62,695 nt of DNA, taken from a bacterium. GTDB lineage: Bacteria; Chloroflexota; Anaerolineae; Caldilineales; Caldilineaceae. Both the position numbers and the translations under genes were made by a program. Shown in pieces: positions 16,513 to 23,702 of this stretch; positions within the stretch are counted from its first letter, which is position 1, and each line of letters opens with the position of its first letter. Location: NCBI GenBank assembly GCA_016124945.1, contig WGMT01000074.1, forward strand, positions 1 to 62,695. Direction: 5' to 3'. The notes beneath the pieces are model-generated. The model did no database searches. It was not told where the DNA came from and was given only the letters and a program-made list of their open reading frames with translations.

Positions 16513-17433
16513 ATGTTAAGCCTCTACAAGCTCGAAATCTTTGCCATTGTCGTGGAAACCGGCAGTTTTAGCGCCGCCGCGGACCGTCTGCTCATGACCC
16601 AACCGGCGGTGAGCCAGCACATTCAAGACCTGGAAGCCGCGATCGGGGCCAGGTTGTTTGAGCGCGGACGGCGCGGGGTGACCTTGACGACTGCGGGCGA
16701 AACCCTGCACGGCTACACCCGCAACATCCTGCGCATGGTGGCCGACGCCGAAAACGCCGTCACCGACGTCGCGCAACTGCCCGGCGGCAACGTCTCCGTC
16801 GCCGCCACGCCGGGGATCAGCGTCTACCTGCTGCCCGAGTGGGTGCAGGAATTTCGGACACAGTATCCGAACCTCACCGTCTCAGTGCAGACCAGCATCA
16901 CGCCCGAAATCGTGGACGCGTTGCGCCATCGCAAGATCGATATCGGCCTAATCGAAGGAGAAATTGACGGCGTGGATTGGCCGCGGCTGGGTGTGCTTGA
17001 ACTGGAGGAACATGAACAGTTCGTAATTGTGGGGCCGAAACATGAGTGGAGAGAACAGGAGATGGTCCGCTGCGGGGACCTCAACGGCAAAACGTTTGTG
17101 ATGCGTCAACGAAATAGCCAGACCCGCATCTGGCTCGACGACCGACTTGCTCGCGCAGGTATCCACGCCGAAGTGGCCGCGGAATTCGACAACGTGGAAT
17201 CGATCAAGCGCGCCGTGGCCAAGGGAATGGGCATCACCATCCTACCCAAATACGCCGTCCAGACCGAACTGGAGATCGGCCTGCTCCACGCTTTGCGCAT
17301 CGAAGCCAGCCCCATGCAGCGCACGCTCAAGTTGGTATGGAACGAAGACGTCTACTTCACACCGGTGACCCGCAGATTCTTGGCATTTTTGAGGCAGTAT
17401 CTGCCCGCGATAGAGGGGATTGGTGAATGGTGA
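16513..17433 (+). CDS. LysR-family transcriptional regulator
   Basis: The 306-residue protein has an N-terminal helix-turn-helix (MLSLYKLEIFAIVVETGSFS, AADRLLMTQPAVSQHIQDLE) and a two-lobed effector domain (residues 90-300). The start at 16513 matches the usual LysR N-terminus; longer starts exist. It is divergent from the sulfur cassette, so a CysB-like role sensing a sulfur compound is plausible but inferred. Its last residues (GIGEW) and TGA stop lie in the arm of a hairpin shared with the convergent aminotransferase gene. Confidence 0.88.
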   Translation: MLSLYKLEIFAIVVETGSFSAAADRLLMTQPAVSQHIQDLEAAIGARLFERGRRGVTLTTAGETLHGYTRNILRMVADAENAVTDVAQLPGGNVSVAATPGISVYLLPEWVQEFRTQYPNLTVSVQTSITPEIVDALRHRKIDIGLIEGEIDGVDWPRLGVLELEEHEQFVIVGPKHEWREQEMVRCGDLNGKTFVMRQRNSQTRIWLDDRLARAGIHAEVAAEFDNVESIKRAVAKGMGITILPKYAVQTELEIGLLHALRIEASPMQRTLKLVWNEDVYFTPVTRRFLAFLRQYLPAIEGIGEW

Positions 17434-17627
17434 TTTTGGGGATCGTGTAGAGGGTATTGGTTCTGCACTTGTACAATGTTGCGTGGAGCGGGATTGAGCG
17501 ATTAGGAAATTTCAGATTCTGTAGACGATCCCCAATCGCTTAATCGCCTAATCACGTCAACGAAGAGCCACGCGACAGCAGACCAAGTACCCTCTACACG
17601 ATCCCCCCAATCACTAATCACCAATCA
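17418..17627. repeat. Nested hairpin spanning two convergent gene ends
   Basis: The outer perfect 19-bp arms are 17438-17456 (GGGGATCGTGTAGAGGGTA) and 17588-17606, extended outward by GATTGGTGA/TCACCAAT words. The inner arms are GGGATTGAGCGATTAGG (17490 on) and CCCAATCGCTTAATCGCCTA (17530 on). The LysR stop lies in the left arm and the aminotransferase stop lies in the right. Confidence 0.85.
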
Positions 17628-18519
17628 CACTCACCCCCTGCGTCGCCGTCAACCCCGCATACAATTCACTCAGCCGCTGCGTCATCGGACCCATGTCGCC
17701 GTCTCCGATGCGGCGACCATCCAATTCAAGGACGGGGGCCAGTTCGCCCATCGTGCCCGTGCAAAAGACCTCGGCGGCGCGGTAGACTTCGATCAACGAG
17801 ATGTCGCGCACCACATGCGGGATGCCGTGGGTCTGACACAGATCGAGGACCGTAGCACGCGTGATCCCTTCGGGGCAGGAGCCGGTGTACGAGGTGGTGA
17901 CCACGCCGTTGTCCACAATGAAAAGGTGGGTGGCGTTGGTCTCGGCCACGTAGCCGCGGATGTCGAGCATCAGGGCATCGTCCACACCCGCCGCGTTGGC
18001 CTGGATCTTGGCCAGGATCGAATTGAGCATGTTGCACGAGTGGATCTTCTGATCCAGACACTCCGGCGGAATGCGGCGGATACCCGATGTGATCAGACGG
18101 ATGCCGTGCTTGTCGTAGACCGGCGCCTTGTGCTCGGCCAGGATGATCAGGGTGGACCCCGGCGTGTTGACGCGCGGGTCCATGCCGCTGGTGTACTTGA
18201 CCCCCCGCGTCAGCGTCAACCGGATGTGGACGTTGTCGGTCATCTCGTTGGCGGCCAGCGTACGCCGGATCTCGTGGACGATCTCCTCGTGGCTGGGGAT
18301 GTGGGCATAGGCCAGCGCCACCGCGCTATGACGCAGCCGATCCAGGTGTTCCATCAGCTTGAAAATGCGCCCGTTGTACAGGCGCAGCCCCTCCCACACC
18401 GCATCCCCATTCTGCACCGCCGAATCAAAAGGACTGATCCCCGCCTGGTCGCGGTGAACGAGATTGCCGTTGATGTTCACAATCAAATCGCGGTTACGTT
18501 CATTGAATTGCTGAAGCAT
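17614..18519 (-). CDS. Class IV aminotransferase, branched-chain-type
   Basis: The 301-residue PLP enzyme is of fold type IV. The predicted Schiff-base Lys is K158 in LDQKIHSCNMLN, and the conserved Glu lies in YVAETNATHLFIV. The branched-chain aminotransferase/D-amino-acid aminotransferase family fits best, but the exact amino donor cannot be fixed. GGAGGG precedes the ATG. The next gene upstream on the same strand is a sulfotransferase-like P-loop protein, a pairing that hints at joint function. The C-terminus (VIGD, stop) is encoded by a hairpin arm. Confidence 0.87.
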   Translation of the reverse strand: MLQQFNERNRDLIVNINGNLVHRDQAGISPFDSAVQNGDAVWEGLRLYNGRIFKLMEHLDRLRHSAVALAYAHIPSHEEIVHEIRRTLAANEMTDNVHIRLTLTRGVKYTSGMDPRVNTPGSTLIILAEHKAPVYDKHGIRLITSGIRRIPPECLDQKIHSCNMLNSILAKIQANAAGVDDALMLDIRGYVAETNATHLFIVDNGVVTTSYTGSCPEGITRATVLDLCQTHGIPHVVRDISLIEVYRAAEVFCTGTMGELAPVLELDGRRIGDGDMGPMTQRLSELYAGLTATQGVSVIGD

Positions 18520-18537
18520 ATACCCCCTCCGGTGATC

Positions 18538-18621
18538 ACGGGATGATAGGATGATGGGATAGACGACGAATCGACGAAGACACGCTCCTTCTGGGTTACG
18601 AATTACGCATTACGGATTACG
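18538..18621. repeat. Unpaired word arrays (GGGATGATAGGATGATGGG; TTACGAATTACGCATTACGG)
   Basis: Two arm-like word arrays sit in the aminotransferase/sulfotransferase junction without visible complementary arms nearby. The second one (TTACGAATTACGCATTACGG) is the same word as the hairpin at 22412 and carries the stop codon of the sulfotransferase-like gene. They may be half-elements left after loss of one arm. Confidence 0.6.
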
Positions 18622-19369
18622 CCGTCCCCAACCGATGCGCATACAACTCCCCATACAGTTCGTTCGCCTCATCCAGCAAATCAGCCAGATGAGCGGGGAC
18701 AGGCGCGTCCTTGGGCTGGTAGGGCGCGAAACCGGTGGACGCCCACACGGCGTCGTACCAGTACGGGGCCCAGACGCCGTCCGTCTCCCGCGGACCGGCA
18801 GTCCAACTCAACATACGCTCGTCAAAAGGGACGCCGATGTGTTCACACAGCAGGCCAAGCATGCGCGCTGGATCCTTGAGCACATCGCTCGAATCGATCA
18901 CCGGCGGAATGTCACCGGTGACGATGCACACGTGATCGAAAATGCGACGCTGTTGCGCCACGCCGATGTCGGCGAGGGTAGGGTTGGGCCGTACTTTAAT
19001 GTACGAGTTGATCACTTCCTGTGGCGAACGCAGCAGAAAGCAGTTGGTGAGTTGGTTGACCCATTCCAGTTCCATGCTGTCGAGGATGTGGTGGGTCATG
19101 TGTTTTTGAAAGTAGATGGATTTGCCCGATGGCAGGGGATCGCCGACGAGATGGGAGACGACAGCGCGCCAGTCGGGGTTGTGGGCGGCGATCACTTCCT
19201 CACGGGCGGGGTGGTCGCTCCCCGTGGCTTGTAGGTAGTGTGCGTAGAGCGGTTCGTCGACCACAACAGTGTCGGGCCGGTTTTCCCACGAGCGCATCAT
19301 CGCCGTAGAAATATTACGTGGGCCAGACCACATGGCGATGCGGATTGGGGCAGACGAGGTAGCAGTCAT
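18617..19369 (-). CDS. Sulfotransferase-like P-loop protein
   Basis: The start at 19369 (MTATSSAPIRIAMW) has CAGGAG upstream. The 250-residue protein has a phosphate-binding loop of sulfotransferase type near the N-terminus (WSGPRNISTAMMRSW) and a second site RSPQEVINSYIK. It probably uses PAPS or binds a phosphorylated ligand, but the sulfate acceptor is unknown and catalysis is not shown. The start codon overlaps the stop of the small upstream gene (19366-19368), so translation is likely coupled. The class IV aminotransferase gene follows. Confidence 0.72.
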   Translation of the reverse strand: MTATSSAPIRIAMWSGPRNISTAMMRSWENRPDTVVVDEPLYAHYLQATGSDHPAREEVIAAHNPDWRAVVSHLVGDPLPSGKSIYFQKHMTHHILDSMELEWVNQLTNCFLLRSPQEVINSYIKVRPNPTLADIGVAQQRRIFDHVCIVTGDIPPVIDSSDVLKDPARMLGLLCEHIGVPFDERMLSWTAGPRETDGVWAPYWYDAVWASTGFAPYQPKDAPVPAHLADLLDEANELYGELYAHRLGTA

Positions 19370-19629
19370 AGACGGCGGCTCCTGGCAGAAATATGATGGA
19401 ATGACGAGATGATGATGAAATTGAAGAAGTAGGTGCAGGCTTCCTCTTCGCTTGAAGAGGTGAACATCGGCGTTTGATCCACGCCGCGCTGCGTATAGTA
19501 GACCCACCACTCGCTGCCATTTTGGGTGAGGCAATAGGCATCGGAGGCACGTCCACGCTCACCAATGGCATAGCACAACGGGTCGCATCCCTCTGCGGCA
19601 AGTCGTTCTTGCAGTTCGTTTGTGTTCAT
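19366..19629 (-). CDS. Small uncharacterised protein, 87 residues
   Basis: I do not recognise a family. The N-terminal part (MNTNELQERLAAEGCDPLCY, SEWWVYYTQRGV) looks like a compact globular domain with two Cys. The last 15 residues (SSFHHISARSRRL) are encoded by repetitive ATGATGG-type sequence and may be a recently acquired tail. The start overlaps the DUF2277 stop (ATGA), and the end overlaps the next start codon. This tight packing supports a real gene translated as part of an operon. Confidence 0.6.
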   Translation of the reverse strand: MNTNELQERLAAEGCDPLCYAIGERGRASDAYCLTQNGSEWWVYYTQRGVDQTPMFTSSSEEEACTYFFNFIIISSFHHISARSRRL

Positions 19630-19898
19630 CTTTGGGAAAAGCGCAACGCTGATCTCGCCTGCGCCTTGGCCGCTTCTGCCTCGCGATCCTTGGGGGGTGC
19701 GTTGGTCTCCAACGCAGCCAATAAGGACCGTGACACGCTCGCGATCTCGTCAACTGCACGGTTGAAAGCCTCCTCGTTGGCCTGCGACGGCTTGCTGAAG
19801 CCGCTGATCTTGCGCACATACTGCAACGCCGCCGCGCGGATCTCGTCCTCGCCGGCGGGTGGCTCAAAATTGAACAACGTCCGAATATTTCTACACAT
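19626..19898 (-). CDS. DUF2277 family protein
   Basis: The start at 19898 (MCRNIRTLFNFEPPAGEDE) has GGAGGG upstream. This N-terminus, with CRNI and the following ALQYVRKISGF, matches the DUF2277 family: small helical cytoplasmic proteins of unknown function. Length is 90 residues, normal for the family. It is the first gene of a translationally coupled trio (ATGA overlap with the 87-residue gene, then the sulfotransferase-like gene). Confidence 0.82.
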   Translation of the reverse strand: MCRNIRTLFNFEPPAGEDEIRAAALQYVRKISGFSKPSQANEEAFNRAVDEIASVSRSLLAALETNAPPKDREAEAAKAQARSALRFSQR

Positions 19899-19915
19899 GA
19901 TTTCCCTCCAGAGTT

Positions 19916-20096
19916 TTGATCCACGAAGCCACACAAAGAAACACGAAGACAGAAGTTTATCCACAGATTTCGCAGATTTGAAGGATTGCAGAGGATTCAG
20001 ACAAAAATCCTTCTGGAAATCCTTTTAATCCGTGTAATCTGCGGATCATTTTCTGCTTCTGCCTTCGTGTTTCTTTGTGTGCCTCCGTGGATCAAT
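19916..20096. repeat. Nested hairpin element, CCACGAAG outer and CGCAGATT inner
   Basis: The outer 40-base arms (19916-19955 and 20057-20096) match at 37 of 40 positions; two of the three differences become U-G pairs in a minus-strand RNA. Inside, TCCACAGATTTCGCAGATT pairs with AATCCGTGTAATCTGCGGA, and GGATT/AATCC words fill the centre. The TTGATC at the right edge supplies the TGA stop of the nucleotidyltransferase gene. Confidence 0.88.
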
Positions 20097-21207
20097 TCTG
20101 TTTCTGCTGTAAATGATTTTCTAGAGCGTCTAGGTCGGCAAAGCTGTAGAGCTCGATGCCCTTCTCGGTGAGGAAGGACTGCATACGCGCATCGAAGAGC
20201 AGCGTCTGCCGATGCAGCTCGTCGAAATCTCGGTTGACCAGGTGAGGCAGCAGCGCCGGGAATCCTAAGGCAACGAAATTCTGCTCGTAGTCGGCCAGGC
20301 TGTTGAAATCATTATAGTCGATGCCATCCGCAGCCCAGGCGGTGTGGATCGACAGTTCGTGGTAAAGCGACAGGAGCTTGTCTTTGAGGCTGAACAGGTC
20401 CTTGCGCTCACAGGCCAGGAGGACATGCAGCAGATCCCCCTTCAATTCAGGATACCCCGGACCAAAGACCTCGGCAAAGCTGCGCTTGTTGCGGTCGATC
20501 TCCGCCTGTTCGGCCAGCAGAAAGCGCCGCGTCGACAGAAGCAGATCCTCGCAGGCGGCGGCCAGTTCGCCCGGCTCCACCGCGGCGATGACCCGTTCCA
20601 GCAGTGCGGTGAAGTCATGGGGCAGGCGGGGCAGCGTCAGCACATTGGCAGGCTTGCGCGTGTCCACCAGCGTCTGATTGCACACCATCAGGGCGTGGAA
20701 AACCGTGTGCACAATACGCTGGGCGTGAAAAATAGTGGCCAGCGTATTCCCAGCGACAACCTGTTCACGTAGCAACAATGCCGGGTAGCCCGTCTGCTTG
20801 AAAATATCAAGTGCTTTGCGCACCATTTCAGGCCGCGCTGCCGGTTGTTGCAATTCACGTAGACGGTCTCCCAGTGCGCGGAAGCGCTGTCCTACCTCCT
20901 CGTTGCGCTGGTAGATGACCTCACCCTTCAGCAAAATCGTGGCATTGACCGTGGCATACTCCGCCATCTGCGTCAGCCACGACCATTGAATGGCGTAGAG
21001 ATCGACGAGTACATCGTCCAGCAGCACGGTGATCGATTTGCGTGTGGCATCGTGGGTGGGCACGTAGGAGATATCAAGATCCGAATAGTGGTGGGCCGTC
21101 CCCGAAAGCAGGGAGCCGTAGCGGAAGATCAGATCCACTTCGTCGCCAAGTTCGCGCAGCAGCGCCCCGGTGACGACGTCAATCGTGCGTTGTGCATCGA
21201 GATGCAT
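20092..21207 (-). CDS. Nucleotidyltransferase-domain protein
   Basis: The start at 21207 (MHLDAQRTIDVV) follows AAGGA at a good distance and leaves no overlap with the upstream small gene. The first about 110 residues form a polymerase-beta-type nucleotidyltransferase core: GSLLSG (G31-S32) followed by D43-x-D45 in HYSDLDISYV. The remaining about 250 residues are helical and resemble the substrate or dimer domains of aminoglycoside- or KNTase-type proteins. Substrate is unknown. It is not a toxin-sized MNT protein. The stop is inside a hairpin element. Confidence 0.72.
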   Translation of the reverse strand: MHLDAQRTIDVVTGALLRELGDEVDLIFRYGSLLSGTAHHYSDLDISYVPTHDATRKSITVLLDDVLVDLYAIQWSWLTQMAEYATVNATILLKGEVIYQRNEEVGQRFRALGDRLRELQQPAARPEMVRKALDIFKQTGYPALLLREQVVAGNTLATIFHAQRIVHTVFHALMVCNQTLVDTRKPANVLTLPRLPHDFTALLERVIAAVEPGELAAACEDLLLSTRRFLLAEQAEIDRNKRSFAEVFGPGYPELKGDLLHVLLACERKDLFSLKDKLLSLYHELSIHTAWAADGIDYNDFNSLADYEQNFVALGFPALLPHLVNRDFDELHRQTLLFDARMQSFLTEKGIELYSFADLDALENHLQQKQN

Positions 21208-21211
21208 GAGG

Positions 21212-21454
21212 TCATATCCTTGGGGGGTCAAGAAGTTCAGAAGAAATGGCTCGCAACACAAAACGTACGATGTTCTGCCAGCGATATGGATCGCATCTGT
21301 CAAGCTGACGGGCTATGGAATTCAGATGTTCCTCAACTTCAGAAGGTGCCTTGCTGTAACGGCCAAGTACAAACCAGCCTTGCTCGCTCCACGTGTAGCG
21401 AATGCCTTCGTACTCAATGGTTCCTTCCGCAGGCTTCGATGTTACATGCGGCAT
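21212..21454 (-). CDS. Small uncharacterised protein, 80 residues
   Basis: No family recognised. Starting at 21454 gives 80 residues with an aromatic core (IEYEGIRYTWSEQGWFVLGR) and a C-terminal helical, Arg-rich part. It ends four bases before the nucleotidyltransferase start, so the two are probably co-translated. An upstream start at 21520 would add a hydrophobic leader (IIVEVLSVSVVSY), but the shorter form looks more compact. Function is unknown. Confidence 0.5.
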   Translation of the reverse strand: MPHVTSKPAEGTIEYEGIRYTWSEQGWFVLGRYSKAPSEVEEHLNSIARQLDRCDPYRWQNIVRFVLRAISSELLDPPRI

Positions 21455-21668
21455 TTCAGAGCCCTCGTAGCTCACAACGGAGACAGAAAGCACTTCAACA
21501 ATTATACCAAAATCCTGCACAGACTATGGCTGCCCCCAAGGCACGAACAACGGAGACAACATCTCTTCCCAGTCCCCAATCCCCAATCCCCCCCAAAACT
21601 TGCCTTTCCCCACACGGGTGCTAGACTGAACAGATTGCTTTCTTTCCATCACGAGAATGTGTGGACCT

Positions 21669-22409
21669 ATGCTGCCGGATACCCTGTCTTTTTATTTGAT
21701 GACGGCGTTTGTAATTCTGTTGATTGGCGTTTCCAAAGGTGGGTTGGGTGGCGCAGCAGGCGGTGCAGCCACGCCGCTTATGGCGCTGGTGATGCCGCCG
21801 GAACTGGCGATTGGCCTGTTGCTGCCCATGCTGATGATCACCGACGTCTTTGCCGTGGCGGCACACTGGAGAAAGTGGGACAAGAAACTGCTGATCTACC
21901 TCGTCCCCGCCTCGTTGATTGGGATCACGTTGGGCACAGCGTTGATCACCAGCATCTCCAGCGAAGCACTCAAAACGGGATTGGCGATTTTTGTGATCTT
22001 TTTCGTGGTGTACAAGCTGTTAGAGAAACGCATCCAGGCCGCGTTGACCTACGAGCCGCGCAACTGGCATGGCGGCGTTGCCGGTGCGGTAGCAGGCTTT
22101 ACATCCACACTGGCGCACACAGGCGGGCCGCCCATTTCCATCTATCTGCTCCTTCAGAACATCCCGCCGCGCACCTTCATCGCCACCAGCGCCATCTACT
22201 TTGCCATCATCAACTGGCTGAAAGTGCCGTACTATGTCTTCGCGGGCATCCTGCATCCGCAACAACTGATCGAAATCGCCTGGCTGTTGCCGCTAATTCC
22301 CGTGGGCGTTCTGCTGGGCCGTTGGCTTTCTGTGCGCATCAACAAAGCTACCTTTGATCAAGTGATTTTGGTCTTGTTGGCAGTGTCGGCGGTGTTGTTG
22401 TTGATGTGA
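21669..22409 (+). CDS. TauE/SafE-family membrane exporter (second copy)
   Basis: The 246-residue protein (start MLPDTLSFYL; an ATG also exists at 21657) has about eight membrane segments and the family's Gly-rich motifs (IGVSKGGLGGAAGGAATPL, VAGFTSTLAHTGGPPISIYL). The KGGLGG and HTGGPP forms differ from the TauE at 13.5 kb, so it is a different subfamily, often annotated as an anion or sulfite exporter. It stands alone on the plus strand and converges on the thiamine transport operon. The preceding 21455-21668 gap holds a C-rich array (CAGTCCCCAATCCCCAATCC, about 21570) and no gene. Confidence 0.85.
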   Translation: MLPDTLSFYLMTAFVILLIGVSKGGLGGAAGGAATPLMALVMPPELAIGLLLPMLMITDVFAVAAHWRKWDKKLLIYLVPASLIGITLGTALITSISSEALKTGLAIFVIFFVVYKLLEKRIQAALTYEPRNWHGGVAGAVAGFTSTLAHTGGPPISIYLLLQNIPPRTFIATSAIYFAIINWLKVPYYVFAGILHPQQLIEIAWLLPLIPVGVLLGRWLSVRINKATFDQVILVLLAVSAVLLLM

Positions 22410-22411
22410 AC

Positions 22412-22530
22412 GTGATGCGTAATCCGTGATGCGTAATCCGTAATGCGTAATCCGTAATGCGTAATCCGTAATGCGTAATTTGTAGAGGCAGCGATCTCTA
22501 CAAATTACGCATTACGGATTACGCATTATT
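22412..22530. repeat. Five 14-bp tandem repeats folding into a hairpin
   Basis: GTGATGCGTAATCC or GTAATGCGTAATCC is repeated five times without gaps (22412-22481). It is followed by GTAGAGGCAGCGATCTCTAC and then the complement of about two units (AAATTACGCATTACGGATTA, 22502 on). It sits between the convergent ends of TauE and the thiamine ATPase gene and touches neither coding region. Confidence 0.92.
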
Positions 22531-22531
22531 T

Positions 22532-23599
22532 CTACAGCAGAACCAACTGCTCGGCATCGATCCCTAGCTGAATCCGCTCACCAACGTCCGGCAAACGTAG
22601 CTGTCCGCGGTGACGGGTGGGGAGGATGAAATCGAGCACGTGGACGTTGCTGCCGCTGTCCTCGACGGCGACGTCAACGTGGTAGTCGCTGCCGCGGAAG
22701 GAGACGGCGGTAAGCGTGCCGCGAATGCTGCCGCCGGACGCGTCCTGGCCCAGGTTGGCCAGTTCGATTTCGGGGCGGATGAGCAGTGTGTGCGTCCCCC
22801 GCGAGGACGGTTGTGCCAGATGGAACATGCCCAACTTCGTCTGTACTGTGGACAGTTCCCCAGCGTGGATTTCCCCTTCGATTAAGTTCGTCAGCCCCAA
22901 GAAACGCGCCACAAAGGACGTCGCCGGGCGGGCATAGACCTGCTGCGGCGCGCCAATCTGCTCGATTCGCCCCGCGTTCATCACCACCACGCGATCCGCC
23001 ACGGCAAACGACTCTTGTTGGTCGTGGGTCACATAAAGCGCGGTGACGCCCACCCGTTTGAGGATGCGGCGCAGTTCGGTCATTAGTTCCTCGCGCAGCG
23101 TACGATCCAGGCTGCCCAGCGGTTCGTCGAGCATTAAGAGCCGTGGGTTGGGGGCCAGGCTGCGCGCCAGCGCCACCCGCTGCCGTTCGCCGCCACTCAA
23201 CGCAAAGACAGATCGATCCCCGTAACCGTCCAGATCCACCAGCGCCAACATCTCGTCCACGCGGCGGGTGATGGTGGCGCGGTCCGCACCGGCCATGCGC
23301 AGGCCAAAGGCGATATTGTCCGCCACCGTCATGTGGGGGAAGAGGGCAAATTCCTGGAACATCAGCCCAAAGCGCCGCCGATGCACAGGGATGAGCGTCA
23401 AGTCTTCGCCGTCGATGCGTAGATCGCCCTGATCCGCCTGTTCCAGCCCGGCCACAATGCGCAGCAGCGTCGTCTTGCCGCAGCCACTCGGCCCCAGCAA
23501 ACAGACGATCTCGCCGTCCTCCACTGCCAGATCGACGGCGGAGAGAACGGCAGCGGCGGCGTATTGTTTGTGGATGTTGGTCAACGTGAGGAGTGTCAT
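22532..23599 (-). CDS. Thiamine ABC transporter ATP-binding protein
   Basis: The 355-residue ATPase has Walker A GPSGCGKTT (about 36-44), signature LSGGERQRVALARSL (about 138), Walker B LLMLDEPLGSLD, an H-loop (VTHDQQE) and a C-terminal TOBE-type domain. It belongs to the FbpC/PotA/ThiQ class. Its assignment to thiamine comes from the operon (binding protein, double permease, TPP riboswitch). The ATG stands directly beside a 40-bp perfect hairpin, and no Shine-Dalgarno sequence is visible in the few bases between, so initiation may depend on how that hairpin folds. Confidence 0.87.
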   Translation of the reverse strand: MTLLTLTNIHKQYAAAAVLSAVDLAVEDGEIVCLLGPSGCGKTTLLRIVAGLEQADQGDLRIDGEDLTLIPVHRRRFGLMFQEFALFPHMTVADNIAFGLRMAGADRATITRRVDEMLALVDLDGYGDRSVFALSGGERQRVALARSLAPNPRLLMLDEPLGSLDRTLREELMTELRRILKRVGVTALYVTHDQQESFAVADRVVVMNAGRIEQIGAPQQVYARPATSFVARFLGLTNLIEGEIHAGELSTVQTKLGMFHLAQPSSRGTHTLLIRPEIELANLGQDASGGSIRGTLTAVSFRGSDYHVDVAVEDSGSNVHVLDFILPTRHRGQLRLPDVGERIQLGIDAEQLVLL

Positions 23600-23614
23600 G
23601 GTGATGAGAGATTG

Positions 23615-23696
23615 GAGATTAGGAGATTAAACGATTAGGGGATTTTAGATCCTGTGCAGGATCTAAAATCCCCTAATCGTTTAATCTCCTAATCTC
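23615..23696. repeat. Perfect 40-bp inverted repeat between thiamine permease and ATPase genes
   Basis: Arms 23615-23654 and 23657-23696 are exact complements with a two-base centre. The arm is a run of GAGATTAG, GAGATTAAAC, GATTAGGG and GATTTTAGATCC words. It occupies almost the whole 103-base gap between two cotranscribed genes. Confidence 0.97.
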
Positions 23697-23702
23697 ATCT
23701 CA

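Noticed and set aside
22412..22481. CRISPR array
   Set aside because: The five 14-base units are contiguous with no spacers and there are no cas genes.
23615..23696. Ordinary intrinsic terminator inside the thiamine operon
   Set aside because: It has no U tract in the direction of transcription and would cut off the ATPase gene of the same operon.
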